A stretch of 64,000 nt of DNA, taken from assembly GCF_902459725.1 (NCBI RefSeq), contig NZ_CABPSH010000001.1:682001-746000 (forward strand), in the 5' to 3' direction. The notes beneath the pieces were generated by a model, which did not search any database, was not told where the DNA came from, and saw nothing but the letters and a program-made list of their open reading frames with translations. Every line of letters begins with the position of its first letter. The stretch's first letter is position 1. The translations under genes and the position numbers were made by a program. The DNA is from Pandoraea eparura (GTDB lineage Bacteria > Pseudomonadota > Gammaproteobacteria > Burkholderiales > Burkholderiaceae). Below, one piece after another: positions 44,091-53,687 of this stretch.

Positions 44091-44658
44091 GCGGCGCATC
44101 CTTGCTTGTCTGGGAATGAGAGGGGGACGGGCCGGCAAGCCGCACGACAACCGGAGCGCAAGGCGCCACCGGCCACTGGCGCCGTGGCCCGATCGAGCGG
44201 TGCACACTACACGACCGCACGGCGCGAAGCAAGCCGCGGAGATTGGTCTGCGCCACGCTCATAAAGTTCACCGCTTTTCAGCCACATACAACGGCTGATC
44301 ACTAGTTATCTGCGCTTACCCCCTTGCCATCACCTCCCACCCGACCCTGCCCCTCGTTTGCCCGCGCATGCCACCGCGACATCCCCCTCAGGGTGCCGCG
44401 CCACCTTGGCACGAACGGCCCCGCCCGCCCCTCGAGTATCATCTGTCGAAACCCGGCCTTCCCGCAGTGCAACATAAAAACCACATTCGCCCTTGGAAGA
44501 TCCGGTTTGCCAGTCTGTGACACGCGCTTTAACATCTTTTTACCGGGCAATCTGGTAGCATCCGCTGCCGTCCCTGCGCGCGTGCCACGTCGCTGCCGCG
44601 CGGCATGCCGGCGCCGAATCCTGTTATCCGTCCGACCCCTCATCCTCACGAGGTCCTG
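44091..44658. other. Intergenic region before the ABC transporter operon
   Basis: 568 bp without a supported gene between divergent transcription units. It presumably carries promoters for both. No riboswitch or clear operator was recognised. Confidence 0.5.
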
Positions 44659-46398
44659 ATGACGCGCGTAGCCCGTCCGTTCATCCCCGCCACTGCGCGA
44701 CGCCTGCTGCCCAACCGCTGGGACTTCATTGCCTTCCCGCTCATCATCGGTTTCCTGATGGTCAGCTCGTCGGGCATTCGCCAGACCTGGGCCCCGCTGG
44801 CCAACCTGCAGACCGAAGTCATCTCGCTCGACCCGGCCAACCTGCCCGAGTACGCGTTGCGCACCACGCTGCGCATGCTCGCGGCAATGGTTGCCTCGCT
44901 CGTCTTCACGCTCGTCTACGGCACGCTCGCCGCCAAAAGCCGCCGGGCCGAAAAGCTGCTGGTGCCGATGCTCGACATCCTGCAGTCGGTGCCGGTGCTG
45001 GGCTACATCTCCTTTACCGTCACGTTCTTCCTCGCCCTGTTCCCGGGACGCGTGCTCGGCGCCGAATGCGCCGCCATCTTCGCGATCTTCACAAGCCAGG
45101 CGTGGAACATGACGTTTTCGTTCTACCAGTCGATGCGCACCCAGCCGCGCGACCTGTCGGAAGTGGCCGTAAACCTGCGCCTCTCGCCGTGGCAGCGCTT
45201 CTGGAAACTCGACGTGCCCTACTCGATGCCGGGTCTCATCTGGAACATGATGATGAGCATGTCGGGCGGCTGGTTCTTCGTGGTGGCGTCCGAGGCGATC
45301 ACCGTGGGCGACAAGACGGTCACGCTGCCGGGCATCGGCGCGTATCTCGCCACGGCCATCGTCCAGCGTGACCTGCACGCCGTGGGCTGGGTGATTCTGG
45401 CGATGGTCGTGGTCATCGTCATCTACGACCAGTTCCTGTTCCGGCCGATGGTCGCGTGGTCCGACAAATTCCGCCTGGAAGACACGGTCTCGCAGTCCGC
45501 CCCCGAGTCCTGGGTGCTCAACGTCATTCAGCGCACCCGAGCCATTCAGTTCCTGCTCCGTCCGTTCGGCAAGTTGCTGCGTACGCTCGCACGGACGCGC
45601 ATGCCGCTCTCGCTGCCCGCCGCGATCCACTCCGAATCGAAAACGCCGCTCTCGCGCGTGATCGACTGGCTGTGGGCCGCGCTACTGGTGGTGATGGGCG
45701 CGAGCGCCGCCTGGAAGATCTGCGCCTTCGTGCTGACCGAAGTCGGCGCCGCCGAAGTGCTGCGTGTGTTCGGCCTGGGCCTGATCACGCTGGTTCGCGT
45801 GGTGGTGCTCATTGCCATCGCGTCGGTGGTGTGGGTGCCGCTGGGCGTGCTGATCGGGTTGCGGCCGAAGCTGGCCGAGCGCATTCAGCCGATTGCCCAG
45901 TTCCTCGCCGCATTCCCGGCCAACCTGTTGTTCCCGATCTTCGTGGTGGCGATCGTCCATTTCCACGCCAATCCGGACATCTGGCTCTCGCCGCTGATTG
46001 TGCTGGGCACGCAGTGGTACATCCTGTTCAACGTCATCGCCGGTGCGACGGCATTCCCCAACGACTTCAAGGAAGCCGCCACCAACTTCCGCATTCGCGG
46101 CTGGCAGTGGTGGCGCCAGATCATGCTGCCGGGCATCTTCCCCTATTACGTGACAGGCGCGATTACCGCGTCGGGCGGCGCGTGGAACGCGTCCATCGTC
46201 TCCGAATACGTGCAGTGGGGTAACGATAAGGTTGCCGCGCACGGGTTGGGGGCCTATATCGCCCAGATGACCGAGGCGGGCGACTATCCGCGCATTTTGC
46301 TGGGCATCGCCGTGATGGCGCTGTTCGTCGTATTGTTCAACCGCTTGCTGTGGCGTCCGATGTATGCCATCGCCGAAAACAAGCTTCGCCTGAATTGA
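44659..46398 (+). CDS. Nitrate/sulfonate/taurine-type ABC transporter, fused double permease
   Basis: A 579-residue polypeptide containing two BPD-type permease domains in tandem (about 60-290 and 330-575). Each has its own EAA-like loop: SEVAVNLRLSPWQRFWKLDV in the first and KEAATNFRIRGWQWWRQIML in the second. Most importers have two separate or identical subunits, so the fusion gives a fixed heterodimer. The start at 44659 has GAGG upstream; an in-frame ATG at 44605 is less likely. No periplasmic binding protein gene is adjacent. Confidence 0.9.
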   Translation: MTRVARPFIPATARRLLPNRWDFIAFPLIIGFLMVSSSGIRQTWAPLANLQTEVISLDPANLPEYALRTTLRMLAAMVASLVFTLVYGTLAAKSRRAEKLLVPMLDILQSVPVLGYISFTVTFFLALFPGRVLGAECAAIFAIFTSQAWNMTFSFYQSMRTQPRDLSEVAVNLRLSPWQRFWKLDVPYSMPGLIWNMMMSMSGGWFFVVASEAITVGDKTVTLPGIGAYLATAIVQRDLHAVGWVILAMVVVIVIYDQFLFRPMVAWSDKFRLEDTVSQSAPESWVLNVIQRTRAIQFLLRPFGKLLRTLARTRMPLSLPAAIHSESKTPLSRVIDWLWAALLVVMGASAAWKICAFVLTEVGAAEVLRVFGLGLITLVRVVVLIAIASVVWVPLGVLIGLRPKLAERIQPIAQFLAAFPANLLFPIFVVAIVHFHANPDIWLSPLIVLGTQWYILFNVIAGATAFPNDFKEAATNFRIRGWQWWRQIMLPGIFPYYVTGAITASGGAWNASIVSEYVQWGNDKVAAHGLGAYIAQMTEAGDYPRILLGIAVMALFVVLFNRLLWRPMYAIAENKLRLN

Positions 46399-46408
46399 AG
46401 GGACCGTG

Positions 46409-47725
46409 ATGCCGAACGATACCCAAACGATTGTCGGAAAAGAGATCTTCTCGCTCGCCAATGTCAGCCGCGGCTTCCGCAAGGGCAGCGACGAGCGCCA
46501 GGTGCTCGACGGGGTGAATCTGCAACTGCACGAAGGCGAAATCGTCGGCCTGCTTGGCCGTTCGGGCTCGGGCAAGTCGACGCTGCTGCGCATCATCGCC
46601 GGGCTGATTCAACCGAGCGCGGGCGACATCCGCTATCTCAGCCAACCGCTCGAAGGCCCCCCCGAAGGGGTAGCGATGGTGTTCCAGACCTTCGCGCTGT
46701 TTCCGTGGCTGACCGTGCTGCAGAACGTGGAAGCCGGGCTGGAAGCGCTTGGCGTCGAGCCGAAGGAACGTCGCCGCCGTGCCCTCGCCGCCATCGACCT
46801 GATCGGGCTGGACGGCTTCGAGAACGCCTACCCGCGCGAACTCTCGGGCGGCATGCGCCAGCGCGTGGGCTTTGCCCGTGCGCTCGTGGTCAATCCGACG
46901 CTGCTGCTCATGGACGAGCCGTTCTCCGCGCTCGACGTCCTCACGGCAGAGACGCTGCGTACCGACCTGCTCGATCTGTGGAGCCAGCGGCAGTTGCCGA
47001 TCAAGTCGATCCTGATCGTCACGCACAACATTGAAGAAGCCGTGTTCATGTGCGACCGGATTCTGGTGCTGTCGTCGAATCCCGGCCGCGTAGTGGCCGA
47101 GATCAAGGTGCCGTTCCCGCATCGACGCAACCGTCTCGATCCGGCCTTCCGCAAGATGGTCGACGATATCTATGCACTGATGACGTCGCGTCGCAACGCG
47201 CACACCACGCAGAAGATGGCGCTGGAGCTCTCGAGCCCGCTGCACGAAGTGTCGACCAACCTGATGGCCGGTCTGCTCGAAGCGCTGGCCGGCCCGCCCT
47301 ACAACGGTCGCGCCGACTTGCCGGAAATCGCGCAGACGCTGCTGCTCGAAGTCGACGACCTCTTCCCCGTGGCCGAAATCCTCGACCAGTTGGGCTTCGC
47401 GGAACTCAAGGAAGGCGACATTCTGCTGACCGTCGCGGGCAAGCGTTTCGTGGACGTGAGTACACAGGAGCGCAAGGTGCTGTTCGCCGAACATCTGCTG
47501 CGCCACGTGCCGCTCGCGGCGAAGATCCGCGCCGTGCTGCAAGAGCGTCGCGGGCAACGGGCGCCGCGCGTGCGTTTCGAGCAGGAGCTGGAAGATTCGA
47601 TGTCGGACGATCTCGCACAGGAAACGCTCGACACCGCCATCAACTGGGGACGCTACGCCGAGATCTTCTCGTACAACGACCACACCGAGACGTTCAGTCT
47701 CGAGGACGTGGAAGGCGCGACCTGA
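46409..47725 (+). CDS. ABC transporter ATP-binding protein with C-terminal AAA-associated domain
   Basis: A 438-residue ATPase partner of the double permease. Walker A GRSGSGKSTLL, signature LSGGMRQRVGFARAL, Walker B LLLMDEPFSALD. After about residue 265 an extra domain of 160 residues (EVSTNLMAGLLEALAGPPYN onward) matches the 'AAA-associated' domain found on some nitrate/sulfonate-type ATPases, perhaps regulatory. The ATG at 46409 lies 10 bp after the permease stop. Confidence 0.92.
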   Translation: MPNDTQTIVGKEIFSLANVSRGFRKGSDERQVLDGVNLQLHEGEIVGLLGRSGSGKSTLLRIIAGLIQPSAGDIRYLSQPLEGPPEGVAMVFQTFALFPWLTVLQNVEAGLEALGVEPKERRRRALAAIDLIGLDGFENAYPRELSGGMRQRVGFARALVVNPTLLLMDEPFSALDVLTAETLRTDLLDLWSQRQLPIKSILIVTHNIEEAVFMCDRILVLSSNPGRVVAEIKVPFPHRRNRLDPAFRKMVDDIYALMTSRRNAHTTQKMALELSSPLHEVSTNLMAGLLEALAGPPYNGRADLPEIAQTLLLEVDDLFPVAEILDQLGFAELKEGDILLTVAGKRFVDVSTQERKVLFAEHLLRHVPLAAKIRAVLQERRGQRAPRVRFEQELEDSMSDDLAQETLDTAINWGRYAEIFSYNDHTETFSLEDVEGAT

Positions 47726-47755
47726 CCGCCATGCGCCGAAGTTCGGCCGAAAAGC

Positions 47756-47790
47756 CAACGCCGCGCGGCTCGCTTGAGCGCACGGCGTTG
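47756..47790. terminator. Terminator hairpin between convergent genes
   Basis: CAACGCCG (47756-47763) with CGGCGTTG (47783-47790); flanked by TCGTTTG on the plus side and CTTTTC on the minus side. It serves the ABC operon and the outer-membrane gene. Confidence 0.6.
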
Positions 47791-47797
47791 TCGTTTG

Positions 47798-48682
47798 TCA
47801 GAAGGCGTAGCCCGCGCCGATCATCCAGGTCTGGTTGATCGTCTTCGAATCGGGCTCGTAGGCGTTGACGCCCGGCGTGACCTGCGTGACGCTCGATCGC
47901 CCGTACTGGAAGCGAGACCACTCGTAGCTCGCATTCACGTGGAAGTTGCGCGCGACCGCGTAGTCGAGCCCGAAGCCCGCCACCACGACCGGCTTGTTGC
48001 CGAGGCTGAATGTATTCTGCGAGCCCGCCAGCGTCATCGAGGCACCGACCATCGCGCCAGCGCGGACGTCTGCGGTCGCCACGAGTTTCGGCGTGACTTC
48101 GAGCTGCCCCATCAGACCGCCACCGATCACGTGGTGACGATAGCGCTCGTAAAAGCCGTTCGGGTCGCGGCTGCTGTCGCGAATCCAGTCCCGGTAACTG
48201 TAGCTCAGGTAAGGAATCACCTGTGCTTGCCGGGTGCCGAGTTGGAATGGAATCGCCTTGCCGGCCTTGAGCGTGATGTCCGTCGCGGTCGAGCGCGTGC
48301 TCATCTGGTAATTCGGCTGGACGACGCGGCCCGCCAGATCTTGCAGATAGCCGCCGTAGTCGACGTTACCGTGCGACACACGCACCGAACCGCCGAAATA
48401 CAGGTTAGACACGCCAAACAACTGTCGCTGGGTCGATGCCCCCAGCGCGAACGCGGCGGTCGTCCCCCGTTCGGAATCGCTCTTGCCGGGGGCGATGCTC
48501 TCCCAGTAATGCAACTGCTGGGCACCGGCATCGATCCAGACCTGATTGTTGGCGCGCAGCATGGCTTCCTGCGCATAGACGTTGGCCGCACACAGGCTGG
48601 CGACAACGAAGACGAACGCGGCGCGCTGGATAGCGGTTGCGCTGCGGCCGCAAGCAATGGTGCGGCGGGTGCTCGGCGTCAT
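47798..48682 (-). CDS. Outer-membrane beta-barrel protein
   Basis: A 294-residue exported protein. A signal peptide ends at ANVYAQ|EA (about residue 38), and the C-terminus is a terminal strand ending in Phe (MIGAGYAF) as BAM substrates require. Alternating strands with aromatic girdles run throughout (NLYFGGSVRVSHGNVDYGGY). It resembles small opacity/OmpW-like or plasmin-sensitive barrel proteins, but I do not recognise the family. Confidence 0.75.
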   Translation of the reverse strand: MTPSTRRTIACGRSATAIQRAAFVFVVASLCAANVYAQEAMLRANNQVWIDAGAQQLHYWESIAPGKSDSERGTTAAFALGASTQRQLFGVSNLYFGGSVRVSHGNVDYGGYLQDLAGRVVQPNYQMSTRSTATDITLKAGKAIPFQLGTRQAQVIPYLSYSYRDWIRDSSRDPNGFYERYRHHVIGGGLMGQLEVTPKLVATADVRAGAMVGASMTLAGSQNTFSLGNKPVVVAGFGLDYAVARNFHVNASYEWSRFQYGRSSVTQVTPGVNAYEPDSKTINQTWMIGAGYAF

Positions 48683-49125
48683 GGCACGTCCCTCCCAGGC
48701 GTGATCTCTTAGACGACTCGGCGATGACCATCGGCGTGACCATCGTTTTCCGGCATTGTTTCAGCGCGTGACGCGGCGCGCAAGCAGGGAAATGTGGAAT
48801 CTGCACCTACTTCGCATTTCAAGATTCACGCCATTCGAGACATCCAGGTGGGAGACCCCGGCCGGATGGCCGTGGCAATGGGAGAACGCGAGAACGATGC
48901 GGGCATGGCGGGCAAAAATCGCCGTCATCGATGCGAAGATCGCCGCATTGCGACCGTATCAAAAAGGCCACACGTATCGGTATAGATACTGATTCGCGGT
49001 CGTTTTTATGCAGACGCATAATGGTTCCAGAACCTGCGTGTCATGCACCGGGGGGCGCATCGACGCAATGTCATGCAGGTTCTTTCCGCGGCGAAGACCG
49101 TGCATCAGATCCTAGAAGACGCAAT
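48683..49125. other. Intergenic region, no supported gene
   Basis: About 440 bp between divergent genes. Short ORFs are present but none is convincing. Confidence 0.5.
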
Positions 49126-49269
49126 ATGAGCTATTACCATTCGAAAGAAGAAGGCCGCGGGCGAGCCTTCAGCTTCACCCCCGCCTATCGCTGGCGCCGA
49201 CGCGCCATGGCTGTGACCTGTGCGGTTCTCGCCGCACTGGCTTACTACGCGGTACATCACCCGAGGTAA
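49126..49269 (+). CDS. Small basic membrane protein, hypothetical
   Basis: A 47-residue ORF starting MSYYHSKEEGRGRAFSFTPA, then a basic YRWRRRAM and a single hydrophobic segment (AVTCAVLAALAYYAV) ending HHPR. The arrangement suggests a type II membrane protein of one span. The frame is open upstream, but the sequence before this ATG is not protein-like. Its ribosome site is weak. It stands alone between the outer-membrane gene and the threonine dehydrogenase gene. Confidence 0.45.
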   Translation: MSYYHSKEEGRGRAFSFTPAYRWRRRAMAVTCAVLAALAYYAVHHPR

Positions 49270-49447
49270 GGGTCACGGCAGTTCCAGCGCGCCATGCAAC
49301 AAGGCGCGTACGACTCGATATCGCACGCGCCTTGCTCGGTTTGTCTTGATTTTTCCGCCAGTCGACCTGATCGTTACCCGATCGCCCTCTCTCCGTTCGG
49401 CCCCCTCATCACCGGGTCATGGTCACTCGCATCCCTGGACGTTCCCG

Positions 49448-50413
49448 TCAAGCAGCGTGTCCCAAAACCGGCGCATGCCAGTCCAGCGGCACATTGGCGA
49501 GCATATCGTCGACCATCGCGTCCAGACCGAAGGCCGGCTGCCAGGCCCAATCGTAGCGGGCATGGGTATCGTCAAGCGTATGCGGCCACGTCTCGGCAAT
49601 CGCCTGACGGAAGTCTGGCGCGTACTTCACCGTGAAGCCCGGCACGCGGCGCGCAATCGCCGCCGCCAGTGTGGCCGGGTCGAAGCTCACGCCCGCCACG
49701 TTATAGGACGAGCGCACGCGCAGGCGCGAGGCGTCCGCATTCATTAATTCCAGCGTGGCGCGCACCGCATCGGGCATGTGGATCATCGGCAGCGTCGCGT
49801 CTTCCTTCAGGAAACAGGTGTACGTCTCGCCGCGACGCGCCGCCTGGAAGATCTCGATGGCGTAATCGGTCGTGCCGCCGCCCGGGGGCGTCTTGTAGCT
49901 GATGACGCCGGGATAGCGCAGGCTGCGCACGTCCACGCCGAACTTCGTGAAGTAGTACTCGCACAGTCGCTCGCCCGCCTGCTTGCTGATGCCGTACATC
50001 GTGGTCGGATCCATGATGGCGAGCTGCGGCGTTTCGATGGCCGGCGTATGCGGGCCGAACGCGGCGATCGACGACGGCCAGAACACCCGCAGCCCCTGGC
50101 GTTCGCGCGCCAGTTCGAGCACGTTGAGCAGCCCGTTCATGTTGAGCGTCCACGCCTGAAGCGGTCGGGTCTCGCCCGTCGCCGAAAGCAGCGCCGCCAG
50201 ATGGAATATCTGGGTGATGCCGAAGCGCTCGACCAGGGCGGCCAGTCGGGCGGCGTCGAGCACATCGAGCGTCTCGTAATGCACGGCATGGCGCGACGGC
50301 CCCGACGCGATGTCCGTGGCAATGACGTTCTCATTGCCGTACTGCGCGGCCAGCGCGTCGACGAGTTCGCTGCCGATCTGCCCGTTGGCGCCGATGATGA
50401 GGATGCGTTCCAT
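49448..50413 (-). CDS. SDR-type L-threonine 3-dehydrogenase (NAD-dependent epimerase fold)
   Basis: A 321-residue Rossmann enzyme: nucleotide motif GANGQIGSELV near the N-terminus, and the catalytic YGISK (Tyr-x-x-x-Lys) with an upstream Ser in VFWPSSIAAFGP. The PGVISYKTPPGGGTTDYAIE segment is typical of short-chain threonine dehydrogenases. It oxidises threonine to 2-amino-3-ketobutyrate, the substrate of Kbl encoded just upstream (2-bp gap). The ATG at 50413 is preferred to a TTG two codons earlier. Confidence 0.88.
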   Translation of the reverse strand: MERILIIGANGQIGSELVDALAAQYGNENVIATDIASGPSRHAVHYETLDVLDAARLAALVERFGITQIFHLAALLSATGETRPLQAWTLNMNGLLNVLELARERQGLRVFWPSSIAAFGPHTPAIETPQLAIMDPTTMYGISKQAGERLCEYYFTKFGVDVRSLRYPGVISYKTPPGGGTTDYAIEIFQAARRGETYTCFLKEDATLPMIHMPDAVRATLELMNADASRLRVRSSYNVAGVSFDPATLAAAIARRVPGFTVKYAPDFRQAIAETWPHTLDDTHARYDWAWQPAFGLDAMVDDMLANVPLDWHAPVLGHAA

Positions 50414-50415
50414 GT

Positions 50416-51633
50416 TCAACCTTGCTTGAGAATGCCGAGTTCGTTGCCGGCCTGGGCGAATGCCGCCAGCGCACGGCTCAGATGATCGCGCGTGTGCGCC
50501 GCCGAGAGTTGCACGCGCACGCGCGCCTGCCCCTGCGGCACCACCGGGTAGAAGAAACCCGTGGCGATCACGCCCAGCTCATAAAGGCGCTGCGCAAAGC
50601 GCTGCGCGAGCGTGGCGTCGAAAAGCATGACGGGCACGATCGGATGGGTGCCCGGCTTGATGGTGAACCCCAGCGCTGCCACTTCCTTGCGAAAGAACGT
50701 GGTGTTCGCATGCAATTGCTCGCGGCGCGCCGACGAGTGTTCGAGTTCGTCGAACACGGCGAGCGACGTGCCGACGATGGCCGGCGCCAGGCTGTTCGAG
50801 AACAGGTACGGGCGCGAGCGCTGGCGCAGCGTCTCGATCACCTCGCGCCGCCCGGCCGTGAAGCCGCCCATCGCGCCGCCGAGCGCCTTGCCCAGCGTGC
50901 CGGTGATGATGTCGATCTTGCCGAGCACACCATGATGCTCGTGCGTGCCGCGCCCCGTCGGCCCCATGAAGCCGGTTGCGTGACATTCATCGATCATGAT
51001 GAGCGCGCCGTATTGCTCGGCCAGCGACACGATGCGGTCGAGCTGGGCAATCGTGCCGTCCATTGAAAACACGCCGTCGGTGACGATAATGCGATGACGC
51101 GCCCCCACCGCCGCCCGCAACTGGCGTTCGAGGTCGTCCATGTCGTTGTGCGCATAGCGCAGACGCTGCGCCTTGCAAAGGCGCACGCCATCGATGATCG
51201 AGGCGTGGTTGAGGGCGTCGGAGATGATGGCGTCCTGCTCGTCGAACAGCGGTTCAAAGACACCGCCATTGGCGTCGAACGCGGCAGCGTACAGGATGGC
51301 GTCTTCCGTGCCGAGGTACGCGGCGATGCGGGCTTCAAGGGCCTTGTGCGGACCTTGTGTGCCACAGATGAAGCGCACCGACGACAAGCCGAAGCCGAAG
51401 TCTTCCAGCGCCTGCTGCGCCGCCTTGACGAGCGTTTCACTGCCCGAGAGCCCCAGGTAGTTGTTGGCGCACAGGTTGATGCGCGTCTGCCCGTCGTCGC
51501 ACATGACCTCCGGCCCCTGCCGCGACATGAGCACGCGTTCCTGCTTGAAGAGGCCCTGGCGGCGCGTGTCTTCGAGTCGTTCGGTCAGTTGGCGGTAGAA
51601 GCCCTCGCGGGCCTCCGGGGTATGTACGGTCAT
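50416..51633 (-). CDS. kbl: Glycine C-acetyltransferase (2-amino-3-ketobutyrate CoA ligase)
   Basis: A 405-residue PLP enzyme of the alpha-oxoamine synthase family. The PLP lysine lies in GTLGKALGGAMGGF; DECHATGFMGPTGRG is also characteristic. It cleaves 2-amino-3-ketobutyrate with CoA to glycine and acetyl-CoA. The ATG at 51633 has AAGGAGAGG upstream; the frame extension beyond it is not conserved. Together with the next gene it forms a two-step threonine degradation operon. Confidence 0.95.
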   Translation of the reverse strand: MTVHTPEAREGFYRQLTERLEDTRRQGLFKQERVLMSRQGPEVMCDDGQTRINLCANNYLGLSGSETLVKAAQQALEDFGFGLSSVRFICGTQGPHKALEARIAAYLGTEDAILYAAAFDANGGVFEPLFDEQDAIISDALNHASIIDGVRLCKAQRLRYAHNDMDDLERQLRAAVGARHRIIVTDGVFSMDGTIAQLDRIVSLAEQYGALIMIDECHATGFMGPTGRGTHEHHGVLGKIDIITGTLGKALGGAMGGFTAGRREVIETLRQRSRPYLFSNSLAPAIVGTSLAVFDELEHSSARREQLHANTTFFRKEVAALGFTIKPGTHPIVPVMLFDATLAQRFAQRLYELGVIATGFFYPVVPQGQARVRVQLSAAHTRDHLSRALAAFAQAGNELGILKQG

Positions 51634-51846
51634 TGTGCGCCTCTCCTTGGTGCGGTCGGCGGCGCCGTTGTGCGACGTCGCCGGGGAAATCGGGTGGCAT
51701 CGGATGGCATCGGTGGATGCCGGCCGAAGCGAACGCCAGGCAGGCATCGAGCGCTTGCTCTGCTACCATGCAGCCATTCACCTTATCGGAAACTATACTT
51801 TATATTGAACTAGTTTCAATATATTGAAAAATTCTAATATCCCGGA

Positions 51847-52443
51847 ATGCATATGGCAAGTCCTCCCGCAACCTCGACGGCGTCGCCGATCGCCCCGCCG
51901 CCGGTCGGCGACATGATTCAGCAACTGCGCAAGGAGCGCGGCATGACGCTGGAGACGCTCTCACGCGCGTCCGGCGTCTCCAAGTCGATGCTCTCGCAGA
52001 TCGAGCGCGACAAGGCCAACCCGACGATCGCTGTGGCGTGGCGGCTGGCCAATGCGCTGGGCGTGCGCCTCGACCAATTGCTGGGCGCCCCGGCGGGCGA
52101 CCCCGAACCGGTACGGGTAATCGGCAAGCATGAAATTCCGACACTGGCGGGCGCGGAGCATGCGTATCAGTTGAAGATCCTCGGACCGATGGAGTTGGCG
52201 GGCAAGTACGAGTGGTATGAATTGACGCTGCAGCCGGGCGCCGCACTCGTCTCCGAGCCGCACGATCCGGGCACGCGCGAGCACTTCACGGTGTTCGACG
52301 GTCAGGTCGACATCGAAGTCGAACACTTCGCGCGACGCGCCAAGCCGGGCGAGACCGCGCGCTATCCCGCCGACCGCGCCCACGCGATCCGCAATGTCGG
52401 CAAGTCCGTCGCGCGCGGCCTGCTCGTGGTGATCCACGGATAG
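51847..52443 (+). CDS. XRE-cupin transcriptional regulator, divergent from the threonine operon
   Basis: A 198-residue regulator: HTH domain with GDMIQQLRKERGMTLETLSR and ASGVSKSMLSQIERDKANPT, then a cupin domain (about 115-195) with TREHFTVFDGQVDIEVE and ADRAHAIRNVGK. Regulators of this design bind a small effector in the cupin. It is divergent from kbl with about 210 bp between, so control of threonine breakdown is likely. Two ATGs are three codons apart at the start; the first is used. Confidence 0.9.
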   Translation: MHMASPPATSTASPIAPPPVGDMIQQLRKERGMTLETLSRASGVSKSMLSQIERDKANPTIAVAWRLANALGVRLDQLLGAPAGDPEPVRVIGKHEIPTLAGAEHAYQLKILGPMELAGKYEWYELTLQPGAALVSEPHDPGTREHFTVFDGQVDIEVEHFARRAKPGETARYPADRAHAIRNVGKSVARGLLVVIHG

Positions 52444-52684
52444 GCGGCGTTACCTGGATGGGGATGGAGGGCGGCAAACGGGGGCCGACGGACTGAGTGG
52501 GTCGCACGGCGTCAGTCGCCGGACGGACTCGGTCGTGCTGAGTCCGTTCGACTGTGTCAGGCGCACCGCGGCCGGCGGTGAATCAAGTCAGTCGATGGAT
52601 GAATGCGCAAGGCAGGAACGATCGCACGGGCAAAACGCCGCGCGGATCGTGCGGAGCGCCACGGCACGCGCGGCCTGAACGTGC

Positions 52685-53479
52685 TCAGGCGGCCGCCAGC
52701 GCGCCCGCCATCCCGGCGTCGATGAGCTGACGCGCCACCGTCGGTAAAATACGCAGCGGCGCCGAACCCGGTCCGAAGGTCTGGCTCGCCGCGTAGGCGC
52801 CTTCGAGAATCAGCGATAGCGCATCGACCAACGGCGCGGGCTCGCGCAAACCAGCGGCCGTGGCGAGTTCGGTGAAGCGTCGCACCATTTCCGCCTTGTA
52901 ATTCGCCACCGACTGGCGCGCGGGGTGCGCCGGGTCGGGGAATTCAGCGGCCACATTCACGAACGGACAACCCCGATAGCCGGGACGACTCGCCCGCTCG
53001 GCGAGATCCACGAAGATCTGCAGCAGTTGTGCGCGCGGCTCACCAGCCCGCTTTGCAATGCTCTCGTCGATGCGCGCCAGACTCGCCGTCTGCATGTGGT
53101 CGAGATACGCCAGGATCAGCTCGTCCTTCGACGCGAACTGGCGATAGAGACACATCTTGTTGACACCGGCGCGTTTGACGACGGCGTCCACGCCCACGGC
53201 GCGCACCCCTTCGGTGTGGAACAGTTCCACGGCCGCATTGAGCAGATACTGCTGAGCGACGGGCGCCGGCGTCACATGCCGCCCGGTCTTGCCCGAACGC
53301 GTCGCCGCTCGGCCGCGGCGCGCAGGAGCCACAGCACCTTCGCGTTTGGCGGTCGTCGCTGCCTTCGTGGCCTTCGTGGCCTTCCCGGTCATCGCGACAG
53401 CGGTCGTTTCTCCCCCTGATGTCGCCAGATCCGGCGTCTCAGGCACATCGGGCATCACAGGCATCGTCGATTTGGCCAT
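52685..53479 (-). CDS. TetR-family repressor with basic N-terminal extension
   Basis: A 264-residue protein. The TetR DNA-binding domain (LLNAAVELFHTEGVRAVGVD, then VVKRAGVNKMCLYRQFASKD) starts only near residue 75. The preceding 70 residues are disordered and Ala/Thr/Lys/Arg-rich. The C-terminal ligand domain contains GYRGCPFVNVAAEFPDP, seen in AcuR/YxaF-type members. It is divergent from an MFS transporter with shared promoters and operator, so it probably represses that exporter or importer. Confidence 0.9.
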   Translation of the reverse strand: MAKSTMPVMPDVPETPDLATSGGETTAVAMTGKATKATKAATTAKREGAVAPARRGRAATRSGKTGRHVTPAPVAQQYLLNAAVELFHTEGVRAVGVDAVVKRAGVNKMCLYRQFASKDELILAYLDHMQTASLARIDESIAKRAGEPRAQLLQIFVDLAERASRPGYRGCPFVNVAAEFPDPAHPARQSVANYKAEMVRRFTELATAAGLREPAPLVDALSLILEGAYAASQTFGPGSAPLRILPTVARQLIDAGMAGALAAA

Positions 53480-53544
53480 GTTCCGACCCCCTTAAAGCGG
53501 TGATTCGCGATGCCGGACAGCGCCCGGACGTCGCAAACGAATAC

Positions 53545-53597
53545 TTGACATGTTACCGATCGGTTCATAACATGGCAACCTAATGTTACCGATCTGT
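53545..53597. promoter_or_regulatory. Interlocked divergent promoters and TetR operators
   Basis: Plus strand: TTGACA (53545-53550), 17 bases, TAACAT (53568-53573), reading into the MFS gene. Minus strand: TTGCCA (53573-53578), 17 bases, TAACAT (53550-53555), reading into tetR. The repeated motif ATGTTACCGATCGGT (53550-53564) lies between the elements of both promoters, and a second copy ATGTTACCGATCTGT (53583-53597) begins 33 bp later. Bound repressor would shut both genes. Confidence 0.85.
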
Positions 53598-53687
53598 CAC
53601 AAGCGAACCATTGAACGTAGACAGTGCGGTTCCCGCAAACGTTCCCGGGTCGGCTGAAGCGACCGATCCCCCGCAAGGATTTCCGCC

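Noticed and set aside
44302-45630. Minus-strand open frame overlapping the permease start
   Set aside because: Composition is typical of a reverse-complement shadow and it runs across the intergenic region without a start signal.
46337-47758. Minus-strand open frame opposite the ABC ATPase gene
   Set aside because: Shadow of a clear ATPase with all motifs; no protein family signal.
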